Of a DNA stretch of 64,000 nt, positions 12,296-24,500 are shown piece after piece. Position numbers and translations under genes: made by a program. The notes below the pieces were generated by a model that saw only the letters and a program-made list of their open reading frames with translations, was not told the DNA's origin and did not search any database. The stretch comes from Phylloscopus collybita. Its lineage: Eukaryota > Chordata > Aves > Passeriformes > Phylloscopidae. Each line of letters starts with the position of its first letter. Position 1 is the stretch's first letter. The stretch lies in the NCBI GenBank assembly GCA_027886175.1, contig JAJNNQ010000002.1, forward strand, positions 4,592,001 through 4,656,000, read 5' to 3'.

Positions 12296-13599
12296 CTGTA
12301 CAGAAAGGAGAGAAAATGCCACCTGCCACCTGATAGGGACTAATTTCCTACTGGGAAAAATGGTTGCTAAACATCTGGCCTGACAGCTGACTTCCAGCAG
12401 AGCTGTAGGAGGCAGCAGAATACGCTGGACTGGAGACCCTGGCCACAGTTCAGCAGTACCAGGCTGCCCACAGTGATAGCAACAACAACAAAAAACTGAT
12501 TTATCTTGAGCCTCTGGTTACCAGAATCCTCTGCAAACAACATGCAGGGAGCACAACAGTGCCTGTAGGAAGAGGAACACACCACCACAATGAGGATTTT
12601 ATGCAAGCCAGGCCCTCAAGCAGATCTGATGGATTTTTGCCCCATCCCACCACCAGATGCAGGTGCCAGGATCTTTCAATATTACTCCATAGCTGACATA
12701 GTGACAGTCACTCATACCCTGATTGCAGTGCAGTAACTCCTGACGTCAGGAGAAGGTGCCCTGAATTTTCCCTTTTCTCTCCAAAGCCCTTTGAGTGCTA
12801 ACAAGTTAGCAGTGTTACTGGTTCCCTTCCAGGATGGGATTTGGGGTCCCACTTTCACCCCAGGCTCTCTTCTGGCTGTTTCTGGGAGCCCTGGCCGGTC
12901 ATCTGATCCCAAATAGCAAAGGGCATCCAAGCAGCCCAGGATCTGTGAGCTGGAATAATGAAATAACCTAGAAAGAAAACACTCCTTTTGCATTCTGGAG
13001 AATTTCCATTTCCAAAAGTGAGTCCAAAACTTAGCCATGGGATCTTTCACACAAGAGAGCTGGAAGTGGACCTGGATGCTGGAATTCTTCCTTCCTGGAG
13101 GAAGGAAGAGAAACTTCAGTTTTGAAATGCTGTGGAAATGTCCAGGGAGCAGAAGCAGTGGCAGTGAAGGGAAAGTCTCAGGGTAGAGCTGTTGTGCAGG
13201 GCAGTCTGTATTTTGCAGTGTGGCTTCATGCTGAGCAATGTGTTATCTTGAATTATGAATCATTTCTGTAAGCAGTGTGTTGTGGGGAGATACTTTAGGA
13301 GAGAGGGAAGATAAGGGAGCCCTGTGCATGGCCACAGAAGAATGATGGCTGGAGGACATCTTGGAGCCCAGCCTCCTGCCTTTGCTTCTTCTAAGGCACA
13401 CATCAGAACAAGAGACATAAACTCCATCCCAGCTGCAGAGACTGATCTGATTTTGCTCATTTCTTTGGTAGCTGGGTGAAACTGAATGATCATTTTAACG
13501 GTCTGACAACAGAGACTTGGCATTGTCATCATGAAGCATGAGAAAAACCATGAGCTAGGTTTGGAAATTGTGAGATTGGCTTGAAAAGCAGAAGACCTT

Positions 13600-13617
13600 T
13601 TATTATTATTATTATTG
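13600..13617 (+). repeat. (TTA)n microsatellite
   Basis: About six TTA units in an AT-rich context. Confidence 0.85.
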
Positions 13618-14199
13618 CATCTGTTTAGAAACAATGCATATTCTTTGTCTTCAGCTACAGTTCACTGAACTGTCGGGGTCTGGCTTTTAAGGAAATCTAT
13701 CTTTTTCAGGCAGAAGGAATAAGAACATTTTTTTTTTCTCTCATTAGTGATTGTTGTGCAGTTGTATGACACTGAACTCCAGGCTTTGGGGCAGGGGCAG
13801 AAATCTCCCAGCACCTTTCACGGGGCTTGCTGTCAATTTCATCAGTGAATTGGCTGGTCACTGACATGCATATAAATGCAGGGCAGACTCGTGCTCCCAC
13901 CCTGCATGTCTACTCATAGAGTTCATCTCCCATGCTGCACAATTACATGAGCCAAAAGCATCCCCTCAGCTGCCGGAACAACAGACAGCACATGTAAAAA
14001 CTGAGGTCTACCTTCTCTTTTGTCTTCAGCTCTCACTAAGTGAAGTTATCCCCCTGCCCACTCCAAATTTCTAAGGTTTGACTTGAGCCTTTGGACATAA
14101 GCACACAGCCAGGGTGCTCAAGTGTCAAACACTAGGTGGTAAAAACTTTCTGCTTTGATGTCAGTCTCATGGCTTAGAGTCCTCATGAAATGCAAAGAA

Positions 14200-14900
14200 T
14201 TGACCCCAAGCATTTTTCTGCATGAGGAAAGCCTATGCCCCTGATGCCTCCTCCTGCATGTCTGGTGCAAGCAAGACCGGAATCAGGCCATTTATCAAAG
14301 AAACGGGCAGTTTCCCTCCAGTATTGCAGTGGAAAAATGGCCATCAGTTTGCATTTAAAAGAAACCGCAAACTTGGTACAAAGCACTCAGCCATGGAAAC
14401 CTGTGTATGTGGCTCCCAGGATCCCTTTCTCTCCGCCAGAATTCACATGAAAAGCCCTCTCGCTGCTTTCCGTGTCAGCATTAACTCTTCCAAAATGATT
14501 GGCATCAAAGGTAGCAAACACTCCCTGCTGACAAAAGCCCCCCTCTGCCTGCCTGCAGCAGCCCCCCGCCCGCCGCCGCCCCGCTCCCCAGCGCTGACAG
14601 GTCCCATTGTGCCGCTGTCCCACAGCAGCTGCACAGGGAACAAAGACATCAAGGCACAGGGGCCGGGGCTTGTTGGAGTTGTGGGAGGAAACACAAGCAA
14701 AGGAGAAAAGTGAGGCTGAAGGGAAGGGATCAACAGTTGGTGACTTACCAGCGCGCTCGGAGCACGTGAGAAGCGGCTGAAAACCTAAAGGTTTTCTGCG
14801 AATGTACCTGCGGGGGCATTTCGGCCTCTGATTATCCACTGCTCTGGTTTCCAATAGCACCGGAATCACTCAGCTAATTGCACTGTAAAGGTAACGGCCT
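14200..14900. promoter_or_regulatory. CpG-richer block, candidate promoter of the minus-strand gene
   Basis: The block contains a CCCGCCCGCCGCCGCCCCGC run (about 14566-14585), a CACGTG E-box at 14763-14768, a CCAAT box and a TATA-like word on the minus strand near 14930. An octamer-like TTTGCATTT lies near 14348. It coincides with the strong donor of candidate exon 1. Two overlapping frames of about 160 codons on opposite strands are probably by-products of low stop density in GC-rich DNA. Confidence 0.4.
14749..14882 (-). other. candidate exon 1 of an unidentified minus-strand gene
   Basis: A strong donor GTAAGT (14748-14743) follows GAGCGCGCTG on the minus strand. The exon lies in a CpG-richer block with a CACGTG E-box (14763-14768) and a CCAAT box on the plus strand (14851-14855). 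A TATA-like TTATAAG lies on the minus strand at 14934-14928, so it could be a first exon starting near 14900. An acceptor-like CCGTTACCTTTACAG above 14882 also allows an internal exon of 134 bases. One minus-strand frame is open through it, but nothing in the translation looks like a known protein. Exon status is inference from signals only. Confidence 0.4.
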
Positions 14901-15664
14901 ATGAAATTTTTAATGGAGCAGATTGCACTTATAATTTTTTTTTTTCCCTCTGTGGTTCAATATACTTCAATATCTTTTCTCTCTTCTAGCATTTGATTCA
15001 GGATGACAGTGGATTTATATAATTGCCGTTCTCCTTGCCATAAAGACTGAACTGCAAGACAGGTCCTTTTTCCAGCTGGATCCAGGCAGCTGAGGGCCAC
15101 AGCTGGATGATCAAATGTTCTGAGGAACATTTGAAAACACATCCTCACCACTAAATCACCAATAGATGCATGGAGCAATCATTTATCAGCAGTCACGGGG
15201 CTTGGGCATCCCTCTGCTGTGGCATAGCACAGGGTCAGGACAAAAGGTCCTTGCTCAGGAAGGCATGGCTGCTGGGCTCCTACTGCTCCTCCAGGGAAAA
15301 TAGAACTAGAAAAGGGAAAAGGAGAAAATATTTGAAGAGTTATTGCCAGAGATGGAAGTAAAGCAGTATTTAAAGGAGGATGAGGGTAAATTCTAAAGGC
15401 AATATGAACCACTGTGATAGAATGCAGCAATAAGAGTACCAGTGGGGGCCAAACTCAAGGGAAGACTGCAGCATCTTTCTGCAGAGCATTTAGGTCCTAA
15501 ACTGCCACATCCCACAGCCACTGCCAGCCCCCAAAGCTGACGAGTGCCATTGGCTGGTGGGTGGCTGCAGCTCTTGAGCAGAAATGAATTGTCCTGTGCT
15601 GATGCTGATGTCCAAGAGAGCACGAGACATCCAGCTACAATCAGATCCTACAGACCCACCTTAC

Positions 15665-15716
15665 CCTTATCCTCAGTCCCATGACTGAGGCACTTCATGG
15701 GATTGAGGATATAAGG
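15665..15716. repeat. inverted repeat, 20-base arms
   Basis: CCTTATCCTCAGTCCCATGA (15665-15684) pairs with TCATGGGATTGAGGATATAAGG (15695-15716), allowing one mismatch and a two-base bulge, with a 10-base loop. It could fold as a hairpin in RNA. It is short for a microRNA precursor. Confidence 0.75.
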
Positions 15717-17101
15717 ATCCATCTTCTTTCCAGGTTCATCACTTATCCAGGATCCAGGCATCCCATTGCCTGAGTTGCTTGGGGTTCATTGGGGTTCATT
15801 GCTTGCCTAATGACAACAACTCCTGCACAAAGCACAGCCCTCAGGGTCACATGAGTGCACAGGCATGGCTGAAGGGGGAGAAGAAGGAAAGGGATAATGT
15901 GATGTGTTGGAGCTCTGCATACGGAGCAGGGGGAGCCAAGGAGCACACAGATCCACAGATGTTTTTCATAAGACATCAAAATGAAACATCATCTCAGCTG
16001 TTTCATATCAAAATAGTGAAATTCCTATTCCCTCAGAGATAACAAAATGGTCCATTTTCCATGCTGCCTCAAAAAATTCCTGGATGAAAAATTCCAGCTT
16101 GAGTCAGTCCTAAATATTAGCAGACAGGCTGGAAATCATCAGCAGACCACAGACCCACTGGGCTAAATCCTCCTAGAAGAAATGGAATGCCCTCAGTGGA
16201 CTATATCACATGAGAAAAACAGCACGGAGAAAGAATATGCAGAAGAAATGGAAGAAGAAGCCCACACCCCAAAATTAACAAACACCCCAAGGTGCCATAA
16301 ATAACTTTATTTCCTGACTGAGCCCGCCCTAAAAACGATCACCCATGCTCTGCACTGAGCATCATCAGATGAACAGCCAGTGCTGCACAGATGCCACCCC
16401 CTCTCATGTCTGCAGAAAGTATCAATTTTAACAGTGTTAGTGGGAAGCTTTGCTTAGCATTGCTAACTCACACAAACACACACACAATTCAGATATATCC
16501 TAACAGACGGCTCTGGCCCCTGACATTCCTGCAGGTCAAAATTAAAATAAAAGGCAGAGACTCGGCGTGCACCTCTGGTTAGACTGCTGGCTTGCTCAAC
16601 ACAGAGGCTTGCCTGCAGTTAATCAGCCTTCTTTCTCCACTAACTGTCACTGCAAACAAAGGAATTAGCAGAAGGTCTGTAGGGAGCATTGAGATAATTT
16701 GGCTGAGTGAAGAAAAGAAAAAGAAAAGAAAAGCAAAACAAAATTACTGAGAAATTTACTTGCACTGACCTCTCCATAAATATTTAGATATAATCATCAT
16801 TACCTTGGAGTAAATTAAGTTATAAACAGTCTCCACAATTGCACATGATGAATGCCTATCGGCATCAGAGAGCACTTTATTGCAAGTTAATGTGGAAACA
16901 GAACACCTCAATCAATCAGGATGCAGAAGAGCTGTCTGATGATATCAGCCCATCTCAACCTATTCATACAGGACACCGTACTCTTGCTCACCCACACAAG
17001 TCCTCCCCCTCCATTCTTATTATATTAACAAATGCATATGGAACCCCAGAAGATGGTAAGATGTATGTCTGTGGAGCTGGGATAACGAGGGATGTACAGT
17101 A

Positions 17102-17166
17102 CGTGTCCTCAGTCGTGTGGTGGTATTATTTATATCACGGTAACATCCACGGTGACTGAGGATACG
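17102..17166. repeat. inverted repeat, precursor-sized hairpin
   Basis: Arms CGTGTCCTCAGTC (17102-17114) and GACTGAGGATACG (17154-17166) pair with one mismatch. Partial inner pairing between GTGG and CCAC follows, giving a 65-base hairpin with a T/A-rich loop. The size and bulged stem are compatible with a microRNA precursor. I do not recognise a known mature microRNA. Confidence 0.5.
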
Positions 17167-20100
17167 GCCCCCCTGTGCTGAGCTCTGTGTACAAACACAG
17201 CCAAAAGCCATCTGGGTAGGATTCATCTGACTAGACACAGATATCCTCAACAGGGATGTTGAGCTGATCACCGTCAGCTCCTTTCACAGCCAGCCGAGGG
17301 AAATCGGCACTTCCCGAGCACAACTTTCCAGACCTATTTTAGACATCCAGTTTAAGAAGACATGAATCATGCCCTGGACTCCTTTGGCTGCCTTGGCTCT
17401 GTCCCCACAGACCCTTTGGGAGCCCCGGGTGACTGCTGCTGAAGTCAGTACCGACACTGCGGATGCCAGTTTGATGAGACGAGTCCCATCCGCTCCGACC
17501 CAGAGACTCGAGGGTTTAGGAAAAGCAGATAAACACATGGCAGGCGAAACGGAATCACATCTGAGCTACATTTTTGGATGTGAAACCATGTAGTCTCCCA
17601 GGGCTGATGACTGCTCTGGCTTTAGAGCTGGGCTGCTAAAGAGCAGAACAGAAGGGAGAGCGTGTTGCAGAGGCCTGTGCTGCTCACACCTCGCCTGCCC
17701 CTTCACTTTCAGTGTGAGAGCTGGGAGATGACAGTCCCTGAGCTTTGCCTTCCCTTTAAGCCACAGAGGCTCACTCCCTGGCCCTGCCTGACCCTTCCTC
17801 TCCAGCCCCTGCCCACACCAAGCTGGGGCAGTTGTGAGTGCAGAGAACATTATCCAGTGAGATCTGCCACAGCACTGCCAAACAAGGACAGGCTTTAGGA
17901 ATTGGCTTCTTCATGTCACCTCCCCATCACTCGTTCTACTGCCACCTCCCAACACTCCAAAACCCAGATGTGCCACACACAAAAGACTAATAAGGGGTTT
18001 CCATCCTACAGAGAACAAAGGGAGTTGGTCTAATGAGACAACTGATGATAAAAGCGTTTCTCAGGAAAGGAGCATGATTAGAGATTATTAATGCTCATAA
18101 CTTCAGCAGGGTCTTGCAAGAAGACAGAGATTTTAACTGGAGGGTACATGTGCCTAAACCTTTTGAGAAAGTCACTGAAATAGGTCCTAACACTGTAAAG
18201 TGCTGGATTTAGGTCAATTCAAGACATCAGTGCATCTTTCTGTGCCAGTGGTCGTAGGAAAAACTGACTTCACCCAGTTTTCACTTCAGGGTTTTCTCTT
18301 AAGAGGAAAACTTTCATATCCATTTTCCAACATGGACTGGGATGTCCAGTTCACAGTGATTCTCAGCTTTTATCTGCTTTTACAAAACATCAACAACAAT
18401 AGACAGCTCAACAGGTGAAAAGTGCCAGACAGAGAAAATAATTAAAATGCAAACCAAGTGGGCTGAGAAGATCCTCCTCGCAGGAAGGTATTTATAGCAA
18501 GAGGTGAAAGAGAGACAACATAGCACTGACTGTCTCTATGCTGTTACAAGGTGAAATAAAAATAAATAAAAATATTTCTCTTCTTACCCTCCTTGTTTAT
18601 AGCCTAAATAGAGTAAAGTAAATGTTGGTCTGTAGCTGCCTTATTCCCTACGCTGTGGGACCTTTCAAAAAGAGGTATCACAGATGCCTTTGCTGCTTTT
18701 GCATCAGCCCTACCAGATTCTTCTTGGGACAAGACCCGTTCTTCTGTCAATGCCTTCCCTCAGTGCTACAACACTGACCCTTAATCCAATAATTAACTGG
18801 CCCAGTAAATTATTGCAATTAAGCCCATTTCCCAGCTGCAGCCGAGGACAGCCTCCCAGCAGGGCTCCCAACACAGCCCAGCAGAGCGGCCAAGCCCATT
18901 TTGCCAAACAGCATCTCATCCCTACTGAGACTTAGTCTGAAAAGAGAGAAGGAAATTGCTAAATCTTTCAGCACAAGACCAAGATTTCTATAGATACCGA
19001 AAATCTATTGACAGGCTCAGATCAAGGACTTTTTAATTGAGTGAAGAACGTTAATTAGTAAATTTACTGACTTCTAAACAGAGCAAGACCTAGGGTTTCA
19101 GATTACCATTGTGCAAGGACAAAGCAGCTTTCAAGGTCTAGAGAGTTTTTTCCCTTTTCTGCCCTACCCTCAAACACCAAAAACTATCTCAGTTAATTGT
19201 GGAGATACACGGATGGTGCAGTGGCAATCAGACACTGCTTCTATTTAGCTGAGGGAAGCATTCAAAGGAGTCATCATGGATGGTTATCTCTGAAGGGTGA
19301 AGAGGTCTGAAAAAAATACAGGGTGTTGCTAGAAAACAGAAAGATCAAAGTTAAAAGCATTTGGATGGATAAAGTGGTTGCAAAGATTATTACTTCTTAA
19401 TATATAAATTACTCAAATCATTCCCATTTGTCTGCCTTCGTGACCATATGAAAGAGGAGACCAAAGGCTTAGGTCCCAAGACGTTAAATCCTGAAAAATC
19501 CACCGATGTTTTAAGTTGTAATACATGAAGCACTTTTCCTGGAAAAACTGTCTGCAGACCAGCAGCAAAGGCTTTAAAACGTGTTTGTTGTGGAATCAGA
19601 AAAGGAAGAGATCAAACTGCCGCAGCTCAGCAGAGAAGGATTGCTGGAAAAGCAGAAACTAAAAATGTAATAACGGGAAGATGAAGACGGGGGGAAACAG
19701 CTCACCAAAGGGAATGGCCTTGCCAGGGTAAGGCAGCAGAGTTTATGGCTCTGCTCTTTATTAGCTGAGGAAGTCAACGCACGCTTCTGAGGAAAAAAAA
19801 AATAGGAAAGGAAATAAAAAGGAGTTTAAAATTATTTTGATGGCTTGAGGCCAGATTCATAGCAGACCTGAGTTGTGTCTGGGGATCTCTCCTCTATTTC
19901 TAACACTCCCTGATGTTTTCCTGTGAAATGACGGCTGGGAGGCTGGTGAGCACCATGTTGATGGTGTGCCACTCTACATCCTTTCCTGTGCATCTGCCAT
20001 CCTGTCAGCCCACAAGATCCATCCAGCAGCACTCAGCAAACGTCCAAACCATCCTCCACTTTCACTGGTCCTAACCCACTTTCCAGAGATGTGGGCAGCC

Positions 20101-21393
20101 CTTTTCCCAGGTGGTCACTGACACACCATGGTCACATTTGCCTGTCCAGAGACAACACTTTGGCCAAATCGGGGCATCTTTGTGGAGCGGGGACAGTGCA
20201 CCTAAGAAGGCAGCTGCAATTTTTGACCAGAAGTGCAAAACATGAGAACGCTGGGAGTGTGCAAGGAGCCCAGGGAAGGAGAACAGGAGCTTCAGCCACA
20301 ATGTCACACATGTACACAACCCAGACAGCTCCTTTCCTGGGAGCAACAGGATGATATTTTGGGGAGCTTTTAGAACCCAGGGAGAGCTATGAATTACCCA
20401 CCATCAATAGGCAGCTTTTGGGCAAGCGCAGCAACGTCCTGCTTTACCCAGTTTTCTCACATCTAATCAGGAGAAGCCAGAATTTCTTGACATGAAACTT
20501 GCGCTGGGATGTGGATAGGTGGGGGTTATGTTCCTAACTGTGCTAGGATCTAACAGGATGGCAGCCTGAGAATCTTTGATGGACTCAGACAGGGAGAAAA
20601 ACTTTGCATTTCACTTTGTAGAGCAGTGACAGAGCAGGGCACTTAGAAAGATACTGCACGTTTGCATATTTCTTTGCATGGCTGCAACACATTATGCCCC
20701 TGGCCCCTGCAAGGTCAGCCTTTACAGAGCACAGTGAACAAGGTGACAGTCCCACAGTGATACCTGTCCTACATACAGTGCTTGCAGCCATCCATTTTTT
20801 GCCTTGATAAAGGGAAGTCCAAGGTGAGTCAAGAGACCTCCTAAGTTAGGGATAATTTTCAGCCTCTTATGGCAGGGTGGTGAATCGCTAAGACACACAG
20901 GCATTTTTTTTTTATTTAAATCCTTTTTAATGGGGTTTATTGTGCTGTCCAGAAGGATGGACACTGGTGCAGCAAAAGGTTCTGCTGGCCCGTTTAGCAT
21001 AACCTGGAGTTTAAATAGAGATGCAGTATTTCCTGCGTCAGCTCATCGCTTCAAATCTCACCTGAATCCTGCATCATGTATGAGACATCTGCACTGCACA
21101 CTGGTGGAACAAATCTGTCAGCAGAACAAACGTGCAGGGACAGATCTATCCCTGTTCCAACAGCAACGGTGTTAACCCAGGGGACCCTTTTGGGCCTGTC
21201 AGAATCAAATGGGACTCAGAGCAAGTAGGTCCCTATGTGCATCTTGAAAGACGAATGACTGAAATAGCATTAGTGGAAGCAAGAGTGCCTTTTCAGTGTG
21301 CTGAGATACACTGGCTTGGCCATGGCAGTCACACTGCATTTGGATTCAAATTACTACCAATCAGTTATGCCCTATACAAATCCATCCCTTACT

Positions 21394-21422
21394 AAAAAAA
21401 AAAAAAAAACAAAAAAAAAAAC
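21394..21422 (+). repeat. A-rich run
   Basis: Two A runs broken by single C bases. No retroposed gene or LINE body is recognisable upstream, so it is treated as a simple repeat. Confidence 0.8.
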
Positions 21423-21491
21423 AACCAGCAAAAACAAACCTTCTTAAAACCTATCTTGTGTTATGCCTTCAGGGCAAATTTGCTTTTATGA

Positions 21492-21549
21492 GCATGAATA
21501 ATTCATGCATGTTCATTTATTATTAATTAATATTCCATGAACATGCATG
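21492..21549. promoter_or_regulatory. nested palindromes with POU/homeodomain-like words
   Basis: GCATGAAT-A-ATTCATGC (21492-21508) is a perfect palindrome with a one-base centre. It overlaps a perfect 13-base inverted repeat CATGCATGTTCAT (21504-21516) and ATGAACATGCATG (21537-21549) around TATTAATTAATATT. Such ATGCAT and TAATTA clusters resemble POU and homeodomain binding sites. The alternative is a fortuitous or transposon-derived palindrome. Confidence 0.4.
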
Positions 21550-24500
21550 GTTTATTCACCCAAACAAAGCACTGTGCCCCAACACTCTCCCTGCAGCCTG
21601 GCGTTAGCTACGTGCCACAGCCCAGCTGATCAAGGCATTCAACCAGTACCATTTATCACCTCTTTCTCCCTAGAATCCACCAAGAACACTTTGACCTTTC
21701 TTGCTGGTCACTGATTTTCTCCATTTACAGGGCTGGAATAGGACAATTCAGCTCTACTGATCTTAAGTCTTGGGGGAAGTTGAAAATGTGAGCAAGAGGG
21801 AGGCAAGAAGATTTTGAGTTTGATTTTTTTGGTGTTCAGTTCCAGACCTCATCCTTTTCCATTTTGGAGAAGCAATGCCAGGCATGCCAGGTCACTGGTC
21901 AGCTGGATTGTTTGGGGGGAACTATTTCTCATTCAGTGCTGTGTCACCAACAGCCACAGCAGCATTTCCCACATGGAGCTGTCTTCTGTCAGAGGTACTT
22001 CATTGCTGATATGGCAGAGATGCCATAAGCCATATGCCCATGCCAACCACATTTTCCTGCTGTGCAGGCATTTTGCTGGGAGCACACAGGGATCCCCAGC
22101 AAAGCCAAGAAAATAATGAAAGTCTCTTCCATTTCAATATAGATCCTCATGTGCATTGACTCTGGCACGAGTCTGCACCATGGAGGGGCAGCTGGATTTT
22201 TCTCCTTAGCATCCATCCTCTGAAGAGCCTACAGTTATTGGATTTTCTCCCAGTGCTGGATCTGCACCCCAACACATGAGCAAAGCCTGCAGAGCCAGCA
22301 CAAATCATGATCCATTGCTGTCCAGAGGAGCCCCAGCTGAGCCCCTTCAGGCCTGGTCAGACCTGATACTCACAGCTCTCTGCTACCATCACCGTCTACA
22401 GACTAGCAATCCACATTTTTATGGGACAGGAAGAGCAGGACTACTAATAGCCTCATAAAAAATATCACCTTCAGGTATCACCCACCACTGCCTTCATCAC
22501 TGTCTCCACACCAGATCCAGGAGGACTTCAGGTGCAAGCAGACTCACTTGGATCAAATCACCACCTGGAACTTCTTTGCCCTCCCAGACAGTGCCCACAA
22601 AATCCCTCTCTTAGGGATGCTTAGCTTTTGAATCTTCACCTGATAGGAGCAGCCCTGTCACAAAGCATTCCTGGAAACTCTGTTCATGTCCCAGGTCTCA
22701 AAACCACCACTACACCTGCATCTTCTCTGCTACAGCCATAAGAGTGCAGGACCAAGATCTGGATTTCCTTTATTTGGGTTAAACCATTGCAATCTCTTTA
22801 TATGGTCCTGTGTGAGTCCTGATTTCAAGCACAGGAATGCCAAGAGGAAATAATAAAAAACTCCCTGTGTGTTAGACACTGGAACAGCTTCAAATCAAGA
22901 GTTAGCTGAAGCAAACAAGAGACACAATTTCAACAATTACTAAAAGCAGAAGTACACCACAAAAAGAGGGAGAGGAGAAGGCTTTGCTTACAGGAGATGC
23001 TCACATGGTACTCAGCACCATGGGGTACCAACCAGAATGATGGACAGTCCCTTGGTATTTCTGAAGTGGCACATAGAAAAAGAAAGGAATTAAAAACAAC
23101 AATCTAATCAGTTTTAAATAGTCCTGGGTCCAAATCACATGTCTAAAGCCAGATAAACCCATCTTTGAGAGTCTGGAGCAGGGAATGGAGAGCAGGCATG
23201 AAGCACCCCATTTCCCTTGCTTCTCTGTAATGGTTTGAAAGAAAGAGCTGGGTCCAAATTCCCCCAGTTGTGGTGTGTTTTAGACCTGGACATGAAGTGC
23301 TTGATTCCAGTGAATATCCTGGGCAGCCTCCTATTGCTTCAGATTGTTTTTCCAATAGAGATAAGTTCAGAAACACTCTGACAGTTACAGACAATTTAAC
23401 ATACAGGGGCTGCTCAGGGAAAACTTAAAACTGTCATAATTCATCCTCCCCTTCCCCCGGTCCAGAAATGAAAGATTAAACCCAGGAAGATTTATTAAAG
23501 TGACATTTTAATAGAATTTTTAGACTTTTCCATGTTAATAGTTTAAATATAATTGAATTCCATGAAAGGGAGGAATACAGGATGAAGCCAGTGTCCCCCA
23601 ACAATAAGAATGTTTTAAACACTGGGGCACATCACTGATGCATAATTTAGTCCTATTTGCATGGCCCTTAGAACTGGGAGTAACGAAAACACAAATCTAA
23701 TTAACAGAGTGAAAGAAATGCCTCCACCAGCAAACTTCATCACAAGCTCCACTACCACACACCCACCCTCTGCAAGTTACAAACATGAAACAGATGGCAA
23801 GGAGGAGGGAAAAAAAAATAAAAGACATCACACATCAGCTCTTGGAGAGGAAGAGGGGGGAAAAAAGAGAGAGAAAGCAGAAGGAATAGGATGGATAACC
23901 ATGCTACTTGACGATGCAGCAATTAACTTGCTGAGGGTGGAATAATTCTTGCAGTGCCTCTCTGGTTGAAGCACTCTCCCAACTTAGCTAAGTAGATGTA
24001 CTGAGTGCAGTGGAGAGTAAACCAGTTTCCATAAATCCCAGCAGGAGTCCGTTTCACTTTATAAGATTCATGTGAAAAATTGAAAATTCAGGTTTTTCCA
24101 AATGCATCCGTAATCAGCAGGCTGAGCCCCACTGGTCCCCAGAGGTAACTGATCACAGCACAAAGTAGGGCTTCACAATTCTCCACTGCATTTTCAAAGG
24201 TTAGACATTAATTCCTGATCAATACAAGGAACAGCAGGCTGCCCCCTACCCTCACTCCCAGAATTGTCTTACATTATTAACTGAGCCTTGGCTTTGTCCT
24301 GGAATTACTTAAAATCACAACTCAGAGCTGTAAGACACAGAGTCCCTCCAGATGCAGAGCAGAGGGGGGTGAGAAAGACGTTCCCCAACACATTCTTCCC
24401 CATGCAGAGACAAATCCACCATCCTAGATCTGACAGTTGAAGGTAAACAAGATTTGTTGTGCATAGCATGACAAACTCAAAAGTAAACACCAGAATCTGA

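Noticed and set aside
14222..14869. Two overlapping open frames of about 160 codons on opposite strands
   Set aside because: They overlap each other in GC-richer DNA with few stops. No family wording, and the region reads better as a regulatory block.
21394..21422. A-run as the tail of a processed pseudogene
   Set aside because: The 200 bases upstream show no recognisable gene or 3' UTR and no flanking duplication.
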